Shown: positions 50,996-60,356 of the stretch, piece after piece
How the letters are laid out: each line of letters opens with the position of its first letter
Position numbering within the stretch: the first letter of the stretch is position 1
Source: Gaoshiqia sp050178015
GTDB taxonomy: Bacteria > Bacteroidota > Bacteroidia > Bacteroidales > Prolixibacteraceae
Length of the DNA: 64,000 nt
Assembly (NCBI GenBank): GCA_050178015.1
Contig: JBFXGM010000007.1
Location: 1 to 64,000, forward strand
Direction: 5' to 3'
The notes under the pieces: model-generated
What the model was told of the DNA's origin: nothing
What the model saw: the letters and a program-made list of their open reading frames with translations, nothing else
Databases searched by the model: none
Translations under genes and position numbers: made by a program

Positions 50996-52108
50996 TCAAT
51001 AATAGCAACAATCTGTTTTGGTTTGCTTCTTGCAAGCAAGGTCAGCAATAAAATATTTAAGCATTCTAAAAATTGTATCCTCAGTGACATCGTTGTCGCT
51101 TACCGGAATAATCATATCCCTTTTTCTTGTGTCGAATAATATATCCGAATCTGTATAATTTCCCGTAAATGACATGCCAGCTGCAATTATTCTTTCTATG
51201 GCATTCATTTCTTTGCTGTCAAGATATTTGACAGGGATGAGGTTTGTTGGCAGTAACTTGTTGATGCTATTTATGATATGGCTGTTCTTGATGGGGTTTT
51301 TAGCAGTGAAGTTTATTATTTCAGGGACCTTGTCCGTCGCTGCAATTCTTATCAGGCCGTCGATGACGGTATTTATCGGAATGAGGTTTTGTGTAGAATT
51401 TGGATCCACACATACCTTGATCGTCCTGTCAGGATACCTATAGGCTAAGCTATAAACCCTTTTGGCAAAATCAAAAATACCATAATCCGTTTTTGTTGCC
51501 CCCGATTGACTGTTCCCAACCACCTGGGATAATCTTATGATGTGCCCGTTGATGCGGTTGTCCCCGATATATTTTTTCACCACATTCTCAGCAAACCTTT
51601 TCGATTGTTCGTAATAATTTCTAAACATGGAGATATCTTCGTTGTCGTAAAATTTTTCTTCGAATAAACCGGAAAACCTGCCACAGGAGTATGCAGTGCC
51701 TATCAGGAAAAAGCGCGAATTGCTTTTCGCATATTTCAAATAAACTTTTATTGCGTTTTCTACTCCTTCTACATTTGTTTTAAATATTTCATCCTTCGAT
51801 TTTAAATCGTATTTCAAACTGGCTGCAAAGTGGAAATAATCCACATCTTCATTGAAAATATCTTTCAGGTGCCCTTCCGGCATAGAGAAATCCCTATCGC
51901 ACAATGAATAACTATAAACCTTCAGGTTATCAGGCTTTATATATTCGTTTCCGTTAATATCGGACAATGCTTCTTTCATCCGTTCTTCTGCAGAAAATTT
52001 GTGACGTTCTCTCACCAATGAAATAACTTCATAATTCCGTCCAAGTAATTCACTAATAAAATTAGAAGCTACATAGCCATTGCCTCCATTAATAATTATT
52101 CTTTTCAT
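50996..52108 (-). CDS. NAD-dependent epimerase/acyl-reductase-like protein
   Basis: The 370-aa extended-SDR protein has an N-terminal NAD(P)-binding loop (INGGNGYVASNFISELL, GxxGxxx-type with a variant spacing). It also has VDYFHFAASL, TNVEGVENAIKVYLKYA and an active-site YxxxK (YEQSKRFAE near residue 166). The order resembles the male-sterility/thioester-reductase (NAD_binding_4) branch, whose members reduce acyl thioesters to aldehydes or alcohols. In this lipid string it may form a fatty alcohol or modify a head group; both are inference. Confidence 0.75.
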   Translation of the reverse strand: MKRIIINGGNGYVASNFISELLGRNYEVISLVRERHKFSAEERMKEALSDINGNEYIKPDNLKVYSYSLCDRDFSMPEGHLKDIFNEDVDYFHFAASLKYDLKSKDEIFKTNVEGVENAIKVYLKYAKSNSRFFLIGTAYSCGRFSGLFEEKFYDNEDISMFRNYYEQSKRFAENVVKKYIGDNRINGHIIRLSQVVGNSQSGATKTDYGIFDFAKRVYSLAYRYPDRTIKVCVDPNSTQNLIPINTVIDGLIRIAATDKVPEIINFTAKNPIKNSHIINSINKLLPTNLIPVKYLDSKEMNAIERIIAAGMSFTGNYTDSDILFDTRKRDMIIPVSDNDVTEDTIFRMLKYFIADLACKKQTKTDCCYY

Positions 52109-52198
52109 TGTGTTGTATCTTTATTGTATTCTATTTAGAAATTATATTCGATGGTTTATTTCTTCATCTTTAATTTGGGTTTAAGCTAATATCTACCA

Positions 52199-52873
52199 TC
52201 ATAGCATCAATACCAATACCAGTACCGCACACAATGGGATGCTCAGGTTATCCAATCCGCGCCAGCTAACCAGTTCTGCCAGGGTGCTTGCAACTGCCAC
52301 TGCCAAAGCCAGCCAGAAAGTTTTCAGGTCAAACGCTGCGCGATGAAAATAAAGGGCGATGATGCTGATCACAAAGCTGGTGACCAAAAATGCCCCTGAA
52401 CCAAGCCATGTTTTTTTCAATTGATAACCAAAAATCTTAATCCGTCCATTATAATTTGTGATGTTAGTTCCCAACAGTGCTGCCATTGGGTCACAAACAG
52501 CAAGTATTAACATGGGCAGGATGTAGATAAATTTATTTTCAAGCAAGAATGAAATAAGAAATGTGACATAAATGGAAAGCGGAAGCAGGTAACTGCCTAT
52601 TGTTTTCCGTTCAATATCATGAATCGATCCAAGCTGTTTGTTGCGTTGTGTGATGAACAAGGCCGCGAAAAACATTAGGGCCAACACCAAAATATACCAG
52701 TGTGACGGAAATATGTAGGGAAATGGCACCACCGCCAAGGTAGCCGTAAAATGGGCAAACTTGCGGGTTATTTCCCCTTTTACACTGAGCCGTCTATAAT
52801 TTAATTCGTTAAATGCCAGTAAAAGAATAATGCCAACTAAATAAGCAAATGAAAGTATAATGATATTACCCAT
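52199..52873 (-). CDS. CTP-dependent dolichol/phytol/diacylglycerol kinase-like membrane protein
   Basis: The 224-aa protein with seven or so helices resembles the DGK1/SEC59/VTE5 group and distant CdsA relatives: EITRKFAHFTATLAVVPFP near residue 35, then AVCDPMAALLGTN and KTWLGSGAFLVTSF, and LAELVSWRGLDNLSIPL near the end. Members phosphorylate a lipid alcohol using CTP. Next to a reductase and CdsA, it may activate a long-chain alcohol or diacylglycerol. The closeness to CdsA in fold makes the exact reaction uncertain. Confidence 0.8.
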   Translation of the reverse strand: MGNIIILSFAYLVGIILLLAFNELNYRRLSVKGEITRKFAHFTATLAVVPFPYIFPSHWYILVLALMFFAALFITQRNKQLGSIHDIERKTIGSYLLPLSIYVTFLISFLLENKFIYILPMLILAVCDPMAALLGTNITNYNGRIKIFGYQLKKTWLGSGAFLVTSFVISIIALYFHRAAFDLKTFWLALAVAVASTLAELVSWRGLDNLSIPLCAVLVLVLML

Positions 52874-52901
52874 GTTTATTTTTTTATAGTTTCATTGAAA
52901 A

Positions 52902-53624
52902 TTAAAAAACATACACCCATAAAGCCGTCCATGCCCCTCCGGCAATTAGGCTATCGAAGCGGTCCAGAAAGCCGCCATGACCGGGAATTAAATTGCTGAA
53001 ATCCTTTACGTTGTATTTTCTCTTGTATAATGAAGCCGCTAAATCCCCGCTAAAAGCAAAGACAACTACGCCTATTGACATAAACAATGATTGCAAAGCG
53101 TCCCCTTCGTATAGGCCACTAAGGAATAAACTACTCCCGGCTGCTACGGCCGCGCCTCCGACAAAACCGCCAACTGTTTTTTCAGGGCTTATGTTAGAAA
53201 ACAGTTTTGTCTTTCCCCAAAGCTGGCCGGTAATTTGGCTGAAACTGTCGAAAATGGACAGGATCAAAAATGAAAAAAGGATCAACTCTTTTTTTAATCC
53301 GCTAAACAGGATAAAGCCGGAAGAAAGAAGTATAAAGACAAACAGGGAAAAAACGAAAAAGCTTTTTTGTTTATAGCCGCCAAGCCTGAACAGTCTAAAC
53401 AATTCGAAGGATCCCATACAAATAATGCCTGCCGCCAGATGACGAAATACAACAGGATCAATGATAATGCTAAAGAATACGATGTTTATAATCAGAAAAT
53501 AAACAATAAACTTCCTATAGCTTTCCCATGCTGTCTGTAGGTCTTTTTTCCGGTTAATAAAATAAAAACCAACTCCCCCTGATAAAAAATAAAGGAGGAT
53601 GATGTAGTAGATTGTACGGATCAT
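52902..53624 (-). CDS. cdsA: Phosphatidate cytidylyltransferase (CdsA family)
   Basis: The 240-aa membrane protein with six or seven helices ends with the CDS signature (YKRKYNVKDFSNLIPGHGGFLDRFDSL, about residues 205-230). A conserved FAFSGDLAASL stretch precedes it. It makes CDP-diacylglycerol or a related CDP-lipid from CTP. It is rather short and divergent at the N-terminus compared with housekeeping CdsA, so it may be a second, pathway-specific copy feeding the phosphatidyltransferase downstream. Confidence 0.88.
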   Translation of the reverse strand: MIRTIYYIILLYFLSGGVGFYFINRKKDLQTAWESYRKFIVYFLIINIVFFSIIIDPVVFRHLAAGIICMGSFELFRLFRLGGYKQKSFFVFSLFVFILLSSGFILFSGLKKELILFSFLILSIFDSFSQITGQLWGKTKLFSNISPEKTVGGFVGGAAVAAGSSLFLSGLYEGDALQSLFMSIGVVVFAFSGDLAASLYKRKYNVKDFSNLIPGHGGFLDRFDSLIAGGAWTALWVYVF

Positions 53625-53650
53625 GTTCTGTCATTTAAGGTTGTCTGCTG

Positions 53651-54454
53651 TTAGCCAATGATCATTGAAACACCAATTATAAAGATGGCCAGGGCGTATA
53701 AATACTTGATTTTATTCTCTGATTGGTCGGTTTTTAGCTTTGATAAGATTTGAGGGCCCAACAATGAACCGATGAGCGAACCTGCCGTTAAAAAAGCGAC
53801 CAATGTAAGATCGGCCTTTCCAACTAAAAAGTGGGCGCTTGCAGCAAAGATTGTGTTTGCCAGGACAATTATTAATGAAGTGCCCATTACCAGTTTGAAA
53901 GGTATATTCATCGAAAACAGCCCCGCTAAAACAGGGGCTGTTCCACTTGTGCCGAATGTGCCGGTAATGATGCCTGCAAGCAGCCCGAACAATGACCCCT
54001 TTGTTATTTTTGCCATTCCGGAATTATTTTGCTGTTTTGCACCACCTCTACCTGCACGCGTTTTCCGCCAGGTACTGAAAGCGATATTAAGCGCAATAAA
54101 TACTGAATAGGCACCAAAACTAACCTTTAGCTGGCTGGTACTAATGCGGTTGATGATGCCCGCGCCAATAAATGCACCCGCAATGCCTGCAAGGGCAAAA
54201 ACTGCGGCTGTACGAAAATCAATGTTGTTCTTACGGTAATGCCCCAGTGAACCAACAAAACAAACAGGCAGTGTTGCTACCAATGATGTCGTTACTGCCG
54301 TTGGTGCCGGAATGCCTATCAAAAGGGTAAGTACGGGAAGAAAGAAAAAACCTCCGCCGCCACCCAACATGGAGCCAAACAGCCCGATGATTAAGCCTGC
54401 TAAAGGCAGCAAAAAATAGATCGGTTCTACTTGTGAATGATATATCATGGTCAT
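53651..54454 (-). CDS. TauE/SafE-family membrane transporter
   Basis: The 267-aa protein has eight predicted helices and the duplicated TauE/SafE pattern: GLFGSMLGGGGGFFFLPVLTLLIGIPAPTAVTTSL at the start and GIITGTFGTSGTAPVLAGLF in the second half. The family exports sulfonates or sulfite and other organic anions. Within a lipid gene string it could move a sulfonated head-group precursor, but this is only context. Its start follows the DUF6134-like gene with no gap. Confidence 0.88.
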   Translation of the reverse strand: MTMIYHSQVEPIYFLLPLAGLIIGLFGSMLGGGGGFFFLPVLTLLIGIPAPTAVTTSLVATLPVCFVGSLGHYRKNNIDFRTAAVFALAGIAGAFIGAGIINRISTSQLKVSFGAYSVFIALNIAFSTWRKTRAGRGGAKQQNNSGMAKITKGSLFGLLAGIITGTFGTSGTAPVLAGLFSMNIPFKLVMGTSLIIVLANTIFAASAHFLVGKADLTLVAFLTAGSLIGSLLGPQILSKLKTDQSENKIKYLYALAIFIIGVSMIIG

Positions 54455-55066
54455 CTATTTGTTCAAAATACGTTCTAAATAAATTGTTGCCAACGGATGT
54501 TTAAGCGCTGCGTGCTCAAGGACGCCATCCTTGTATTCATATTCATTGGTTGTGTGGTTTTTTTCGTTTGTCATGGTATAGATATGATCAGCAATGCACT
54601 TCATATTGCTTTTTTCCCCTGTTCTTTCTTTGTACATCGACGAAACTTGGCTGGGTTCGTTAAAGTAAAGCAGGCTGCCACTATAGCATATATTGTCATG
54701 GATCAGAGTGGAGTCTCCATCCTTTACCAAGAGATATGAACCGCCCTGTTTTTTTAACAGTGCGTCGGAATTGATCTTTCCGTCTTTGATGGCTTGTACA
54801 TGCGACTCGCACAAACTTCCATTGCGGTGTAACGTTTCCTGGATATAGTTTATCCTGTAGGTGAAAATAATTTTTACCTTGACACTGGTGACTGCTTTTA
54901 TGCTTATCTCTTCCTTGGCGGTTTTTTGGGTTACCAGAAACTCTCCGATGTTCATCCCCATAACACGGATACGATATTTGGCTGTACGTTCTGTTGGCCA
55001 GACAGAAACAGGCGCCAGAAAAAAGAAAACGGCCAGGAGTCCCCAAATAAGCTTTGTGTGCTTCAT
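54455..55066 (-). CDS. Exported DUF6134-like protein
   Basis: The 203-aa protein has a signal peptide (about 1-24). The mature part is beta-rich (YRIRVMGMNIGEFLVTQKTAKEEISIKAVTSVKVKIIFTYRINYIQETLHRNGSLCESHVQ), resembling DUF6134/DUF3108 periplasmic proteins that may bind lipids in a barrel-like fold. Its stop abuts the start of the next gene downstream (TauE/SafE) and it begins 12 bp after the DUF5686 gene. The function is unknown; lipid handling is inferred from neighbours. Confidence 0.65.
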   Translation of the reverse strand: MKHTKLIWGLLAVFFFLAPVSVWPTERTAKYRIRVMGMNIGEFLVTQKTAKEEISIKAVTSVKVKIIFTYRINYIQETLHRNGSLCESHVQAIKDGKINSDALLKKQGGSYLLVKDGDSTLIHDNICYSGSLLYFNEPSQVSSMYKERTGEKSNMKCIADHIYTMTNEKNHTTNEYEYKDGVLEHAALKHPLATIYLERILNK

Positions 55067-55077
55067 TCTATATATAA

Positions 55078-57537
55078 CTAAAGAGAAAACTGTATCGAAA
55101 CCAACATCAAAAAACGGTCATGTCCGGACTTGTTCCCGGTCAATCTCCACACTCCGTCAACCCGTATGACCTTTAAAATATTTTCAATTCCCGCGGATAC
55201 TTCCCCGTATGATTTTCCGTTTAAGGGCTTCATTTCTTGAGGAAAAAGTAATTGGTTATGACCGGAGAGGTCAATATCCCCTGTAAGCCATTTGCCACCA
55301 ATTACCTCACGCCATTTTAATTTGCGCAACAGGGGGGTTTTATTAAAAAAATACCCCTGAAAATGATGTTCGGCCCCAACGCCAACATATCGGTCGCTGA
55401 CAAACTCCTGGTAATTCATCAGGTTGAAAGCATATTTATCCAGCGAGTATGTTTCATTTCCTTCGTGTATTTTAACCAGCGGGAAGGGGAGGTCCCCCCA
55501 TATCCTTCCAGCCTGTATGAAGACGGTCGTATAGCCGACTGGGTGAAGCGGCAACTTGTCGTAAATATCGGCCTGCAGTTTCAGGTAATTGTAGTTGCCC
55601 GATAAAAATCCTTTTATACCAGCGCTGGTGTTGATATTCATAATAGGGAGCGGGCTTCCCAGGCTGGTTTTTTCGAATGTTCCCGTAACCGTGCGCTCTT
55701 TTGGGGACAGCCGTGTATTAAATACAATTTCTGTATTCCGGATCGCGTTAACCGGGTTCATCTGCCGGTCGAAGAAAGGAACATAGGGGCCGCTTTTTAT
55801 TTCGCTGGTTTCGAGCTTTAGCCGGTTAGACCATGCAACAGACCATTCTTTTCTGATTTCAAACCGGAAACGGTTCACCATGTTTAGTTTGGACAAGGGG
55901 TCTTTGCTCAACACCGTCATTAAAATATTGTCTTCCATAAAAGTATTTCCGCTTCGTCCAAGCAGTTCGTAATCGTGTTGATATTGCGTGGAGATTGAAA
56001 AGAGGTTGTCTTTCTGGAAATAGTATTCTGCCCCTGTGCTGAATTTAAAACTGTCATCTTTTACCCCATAGGCCAAGTACCCGTTCAGGCGCAGGTTGGG
56101 ACTGAATTTTTGAGTTGTCCTTCCTCCAAAGCGAAAGCGGTTGCCTTCAATTTCGTTATAACTGTACATGTAGTAATATGGGCCGATTTCAAATAAGCCA
56201 ATATCTTTGTAACCAAAGAAAAACATATGGATATAGTCGAAGGCCGTTTTTATAACCGGGACGTTCTTCAACGAATCGACCATCTCATAAATAGCCATTT
56301 CCCTGTCGTTTAGGTTAAAGGGCCTGATGCTGTCCCAAAATTGTTCGCCATTTGCAAAAGCATTGGGCGAAACACTAACTTCTTTTTGGTTTTTCCTGAT
56401 TTTCACTATTTTGGAGGGGAATTGAAAATCTTTGTACTTGGTTGATTTTCGTCCCATTAAACCGGCCATTTTCCCTTTTTTGTTTGTTTGGAGGTTTAAA
56501 TCGGCCCAAATCGATTCGTTGTCCGGAATGTACCGGCCGTCTTTTAACCGGTATTCTTTTTCAAAAACCAAATCCTGTACGAAGTTGATGTTGGCATTTT
56601 CTGACAATCTCATTTCAATACGTTTCAGCGCATAGCTTGAAGAAGAAATCCAGAATTTTCCCTTAAATACAGGCTCCTGCTTTTGTTTCGGGAAGAACGA
56701 CAATTCGTAAATTTTTTCTCCGTCAACCCAGGCGCTGTCGCGCAAAAAGTACCGGTAATATGAAAGTCCCTGGTCGTGCAGCGGTGAGATAAGGGCAGCA
56801 TCGGCCATGTTGATAAAGTTGCTGTAGGGATTTACGTTGGTATAAAGTTTTCCTGTAAATTCGGACACCATGTTGGTTTGCATACCAGAGGTTTTGTTGG
56901 CTGTAATATATTCATAGTCGTCGCCGTCTTCGACATGATAAAGGTCTGATACTGTTTCGGTTATAAATACAGGCAAAAAGGTTTTTCCGTCTGTTTCGAG
57001 GGTATCCATGTAATCGAAAACAAATCCAACCTGGTCCCAGAATTTGTTGGTTTTATCCGGTTTCTTCAGGTTTTTTAGGTCGATTTCCAACTTGCTGTAC
57101 AAGCTGCTTCGCCAATCGGGGAAAAAAGCAGGGTCGTTATCCTTTTTGTGGATGCTGATCTCCTGCATGATCCTGTGGGCAGGATTTACACCCGGGGTGA
57201 CTTCGATTTCTGCAATAGGAATCACCTCTTCTGATAATTCGATGTTTAAAACAGGCGATCCGAGGGTGTCGGCCATGATAAACCGCTTGCTATAGCCCAC
57301 AGCCGATACCTGCAACACCCTGGCCGTATCATTTGCCTGAAGCGAATAATAGCCGTTGATATTGGAAGTTGTTCCAACCGTGGTGTTCACAAAAACAATG
57401 TTCGCATAAGGAATTGGTTCGCCTGTAGCCCGGTCGCTGATCTTTCCCGAAATCGTTGGCTCCTGCCCAGATCCTTTTGCCGGAGCAAGTAGTGTAAAAA
57501 GAAGAATATAATATCTTATAAAAAAACATTGTTTCAT
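55078..57537 (-). CDS. Second DUF5686 outer-membrane protein
   Basis: The 819-aa paralogue of the protein at 47861 has a signal peptide ending near GSGQEP, a carboxypeptidase-regulatory-like domain (ISGKISDRATGEPIPYANIVFVNTTVGTTSNINGYYSL), the DUF5686 core and a C-terminal barrel ending in FSL. The order, length and motif GLSYYRYFLRDSAWVDGEKIYELSFFPK match the family. Two members in one operon is notable, because most such genes occur singly. Function unknown. Confidence 0.85.
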   Translation of the reverse strand: MKQCFFIRYYILLFTLLAPAKGSGQEPTISGKISDRATGEPIPYANIVFVNTTVGTTSNINGYYSLQANDTARVLQVSAVGYSKRFIMADTLGSPVLNIELSEEVIPIAEIEVTPGVNPAHRIMQEISIHKKDNDPAFFPDWRSSLYSKLEIDLKNLKKPDKTNKFWDQVGFVFDYMDTLETDGKTFLPVFITETVSDLYHVEDGDDYEYITANKTSGMQTNMVSEFTGKLYTNVNPYSNFINMADAALISPLHDQGLSYYRYFLRDSAWVDGEKIYELSFFPKQKQEPVFKGKFWISSSSYALKRIEMRLSENANINFVQDLVFEKEYRLKDGRYIPDNESIWADLNLQTNKKGKMAGLMGRKSTKYKDFQFPSKIVKIRKNQKEVSVSPNAFANGEQFWDSIRPFNLNDREMAIYEMVDSLKNVPVIKTAFDYIHMFFFGYKDIGLFEIGPYYYMYSYNEIEGNRFRFGGRTTQKFSPNLRLNGYLAYGVKDDSFKFSTGAEYYFQKDNLFSISTQYQHDYELLGRSGNTFMEDNILMTVLSKDPLSKLNMVNRFRFEIRKEWSVAWSNRLKLETSEIKSGPYVPFFDRQMNPVNAIRNTEIVFNTRLSPKERTVTGTFEKTSLGSPLPIMNINTSAGIKGFLSGNYNYLKLQADIYDKLPLHPVGYTTVFIQAGRIWGDLPFPLVKIHEGNETYSLDKYAFNLMNYQEFVSDRYVGVGAEHHFQGYFFNKTPLLRKLKWREVIGGKWLTGDIDLSGHNQLLFPQEMKPLNGKSYGEVSAGIENILKVIRVDGVWRLTGNKSGHDRFLMLVSIQFSL

Positions 57538-57601
57538 GGGTCATTTAAAATTCTAAGGTTGCCTCTTCTCTATATCTCTCTTCCAAATATGTTACAAGCC
57601 G

Positions 57602-59848
57602 CTAAAACCAATATCCCAGGTTTGCTGAGAACGTCAGATCTTCGTTTAAATCAGAATAACCAATCCCGATATCCACCGGGCCAATCATTGTTTTCATCGA
57701 ATATTTTATGCCACCGCCATATCCCGGGTTTGCTTCGGTCCAGTCAGCAGGAGAGTTTCCCTGCTGCAGCATATTGAATAGGAGTGAAATATATTGGGAT
57801 TTGGAAAGCTTTAACCGGAGGCCCAGCAGCCCGATGGCCGAATAACGGTCGGCCACAATAACCGGGGGCAGCCCGTAAAAGGGAAGGTGATAACTAAAAT
57901 ATTGTGAGTAGGAATCTCCTCCAATGAACGTAGCTTTTGCCATCAGATAATCGGAACTAAGCAATGCACGGCCATATAGATTAAATAAAAGGGCCGTGTT
58001 GCGCCACAGTGGAATTACATTTTTCATGTTTAAAAGAAGGGCTGGACTCACCTTTTCGTTCTTAAAATCAATATCCAGAGAAAACTCAGCGTAGAGGTTT
58101 GTTCCTTTCGTGGGGAAATAAAAATCGTCCATGTTGTCCAGTGAAAGGTACGCGTAAACATCGGTGTTAAACCGATCTACTTTTGTAGCCGAAACATCAG
58201 GCAAGCTGCTGCTCTTAGCAAAAACATCGCCGCTAAAATATTCCTCCTGAAGGCCAAGCCCGAAATTATACTGTTTTAGAAAAGACTGGTACAGGTATAT
58301 TGATCCTGAAGCGTAAAACAAATCTGCATTGACAATTTTGGTGCCTCTTTCGTAGATGTCGTAATTCTGATACTTGCCCCTGATTTCTGCTCCCAGCGCG
58401 GGGAAGCCATTCTTATTTGTCTCAGCCATCACTCCAAATCCCGGATTGGCCGATAGTTCAGCACTGGCAGAATAAAATCCGATAATATTCGAGTAATTTT
58501 TTCGGGTTACGTTTAAAAGCAAGGCTGCCGCGTCGGTTGTATTGACACTGAAGCCAATATTCATGGAATACTCTTTTTCGGTCGTAATATTCAGCTCCAG
58601 GGTTTTTCCACCATCTGCATGATCATTGAGCATGAAATAAATCTTTTCAAAGCCCCCGTGCCCATAAATCCGGTCAATCGCGCTTTTTATTTCCTCGTAG
58701 GAATAGCTGCCTGGAACGGGCAAATCGAGTTTTTTCAGAAGAAATGCCTCGTTCAAATGATTGGCCCCTGTCAATTTAATGTCGTTAATCTCCCATATTT
58801 CGGGCGCGATAAATGCCCTTGATTTGTTCCTGATTTCTAACTGGTATTTTTCTTTCAGTTCTTTCAGCTGTTCCTTTACCAGCCAGGCGGCGTTTCTTCC
58901 ACGCAGGATCAGGGTGTCTACAGCTTCATCGGTAAAGCTCGAAACCGAGTAGCCGGAAATGTCGGGACGAATGGTTAAATCGCACATACTGCTATTGGCA
59001 GTGCCTTTTTCCATTCCCAGAAAATTGATCATCTGACCAACAATCTCCCCCATTGATCTAATTTCATTCCGGGTATAAAAACCACCCCGGATATCGACGC
59101 CAATAACAATATCAGCTCCCATTTCCTTCGCCACATCAACAGGAAAATTATTTACAATTCCTCCGTCAACAAGTATCATCCCATCTCTTTCAGAGGGGGC
59201 GAAAACTCCGGGAATGGCCATGCTTGAATACATAGCCGAAGGCAAAAAGCCACTCTTCATCGCCACCTCCCCTCCAGTTTCGAGGTTTGCTGCTATGGCA
59301 GCAAACGAAATTGGTAATTTTGCAAAATCCATATCTACAGGAACGTTCCCGGCTAACCCGCAAAACAGGTTCATCACATTTTGTCCTTTGATAACTCCCT
59401 TGGGAAGACTCAATTTTTTGTTATCCCCAACGGGAAGTGAAAACAGATACCGCTGATTAAACTCCTTATCGTTTTCGGACAAATATTGACGAGGAACATC
59501 GTCCGATAAAACACCTTCCCAATCTTGTTTTTCAACAATTTTTTGAATGTCATCGGCTCGATACCCAATTGAATAAAACCCACCGATCAGGCTTCCGATA
59601 CTGGTACCTACGATAATATCGATTGGAATTCCTTCTTCCTCTAATACTTTCAGCACACCGATATGGGCAAAACCTTTGGCACCACCACCGCTTAAAACCA
59701 GCGCAACTTTAGGATCAGGAGTAAGGTCTGGGGCAGGTAGATTCTGGCTATCTATTCTTTCGGAAATGCTTGTTGCTTGTGCAAATAACGTAATCTGACT
59801 ACTCAATGCAAGGCAAGCAAACAGGAACATAAACTTCAATTGCATCAT
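57602..59848 (-). CDS. Patatin-like phospholipase with BamA-type barrel
   Basis: The ~748-aa outer-membrane protein has a signal peptide and a patatin domain (about 40-310): oxyanion loop SGGGAKG, nucleophile GTSIG, and catalytic Asp in LVDGGIVNNFPVD. A POTRA-like linker and a C-terminal surface-antigen barrel (about 430-748, ending GYWF) follow. It belongs to the PlpD-like group, in which a lipase is displayed through or beneath an outer-membrane barrel. It probably hydrolyses or remodels outer-membrane phospholipids, which fits the lipid genes downstream. The start at 59848 follows the upstream stop by one base. Confidence 0.92.
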   Translation of the reverse strand: MMQLKFMFLFACLALSSQITLFAQATSISERIDSQNLPAPDLTPDPKVALVLSGGGAKGFAHIGVLKVLEEEGIPIDIIVGTSIGSLIGGFYSIGYRADDIQKIVEKQDWEGVLSDDVPRQYLSENDKEFNQRYLFSLPVGDNKKLSLPKGVIKGQNVMNLFCGLAGNVPVDMDFAKLPISFAAIAANLETGGEVAMKSGFLPSAMYSSMAIPGVFAPSERDGMILVDGGIVNNFPVDVAKEMGADIVIGVDIRGGFYTRNEIRSMGEIVGQMINFLGMEKGTANSSMCDLTIRPDISGYSVSSFTDEAVDTLILRGRNAAWLVKEQLKELKEKYQLEIRNKSRAFIAPEIWEINDIKLTGANHLNEAFLLKKLDLPVPGSYSYEEIKSAIDRIYGHGGFEKIYFMLNDHADGGKTLELNITTEKEYSMNIGFSVNTTDAAALLLNVTRKNYSNIIGFYSASAELSANPGFGVMAETNKNGFPALGAEIRGKYQNYDIYERGTKIVNADLFYASGSIYLYQSFLKQYNFGLGLQEEYFSGDVFAKSSSLPDVSATKVDRFNTDVYAYLSLDNMDDFYFPTKGTNLYAEFSLDIDFKNEKVSPALLLNMKNVIPLWRNTALLFNLYGRALLSSDYLMAKATFIGGDSYSQYFSYHLPFYGLPPVIVADRYSAIGLLGLRLKLSKSQYISLLFNMLQQGNSPADWTEANPGYGGGIKYSMKTMIGPVDIGIGYSDLNEDLTFSANLGYWF

Positions 59849-59849
59849 G

Positions 59850-60041
59850 TCAAGACTCATTAACATTTAAAAAATCCACCAAACGCTTCATGTCTTCCTC
59901 AGAGTTAATCAAATATTCATCTCCAAGCTTTAGTGAATAGATGTGATGAAAAAGCAGGGCAATTTTTTGCTGAGTAGGCAGTTTAAGTCCTAACAAAGCC
60001 TCAGTATATAAATTATCTCGTCGTTCGTAGATGTTTTTCAT
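59850..60041 (-). CDS. Small hypothetical protein
   Basis: The 63-aa charged helical protein (MKNIYERRDNLYTEALLGLKLPTQQKIALLFHHIYSLKLGDEYLINSEED...) has no membrane segment or motif. It lies tightly between the winged-helix gene (6-bp gap) and the patatin gene (1-bp gap), so it is translated in the same unit. Role unknown. Confidence 0.55.
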   Translation of the reverse strand: MKNIYERRDNLYTEALLGLKLPTQQKIALLFHHIYSLKLGDEYLINSEEDMKRLVDFLNVNES

Positions 60042-60047
60042 ATTCGG

Positions 60048-60251
60048 TCAATAGAGTAAAATAATGCTTAGGTTATCTTTTTCTCCAAACAAAAAAATTT
60101 TGTTTTCGCGGGCAAGCCATCCTAATGCCATCCTTACCTCAGATCCTTTTAACGTCAAATCTTTTTTGATGTCAGCCAGGGTGCTTTCCCCTTTTTTATC
60201 CAGGTATTGCCAGATCCGTCCGGCATTGTTACCGATATCTGTTTTTATCAT
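60048..60251 (-). CDS. Winged helix-turn-helix protein (DUF2582-like)
   Basis: The 67-aa protein is almost entirely one winged-helix domain (IGNNAGRIWQYLDKKGESTLADIKKDLTLKGSEVRMALGWLARENKIFLFGE). It matches the small DUF2582 group, predicted to bind DNA. It is the first gene of the long minus-strand lipid string and could be its local regulator. It starts just downstream of the tolC terminator. Confidence 0.8.
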   Translation of the reverse strand: MIKTDIGNNAGRIWQYLDKKGESTLADIKKDLTLKGSEVRMALGWLARENKIFLFGEKDNLSIILLY

Positions 60252-60274
60252 GGCTTCATTATTTATTGGTTCTG

Positions 60275-60322
60275 GAAAATAAAGCCCCTGCTACCAATGG
60301 CTTCATGGATTTTATAGCAGGG
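60275..60322 (-). terminator. Terminator of the RND-tolC operon
   Basis: The 8-bp stem CCCTGCTA/TAGCAGGG has a long loop. On the minus strand it is followed by GGCTTTATTTT. It is homologous in inverted orientation to the terminator at 11185-11233. Confidence 0.75.
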
Positions 60323-60356
60323 ACCTGACTGTTTCCAGTTTCTGAATTTTTTAAAT

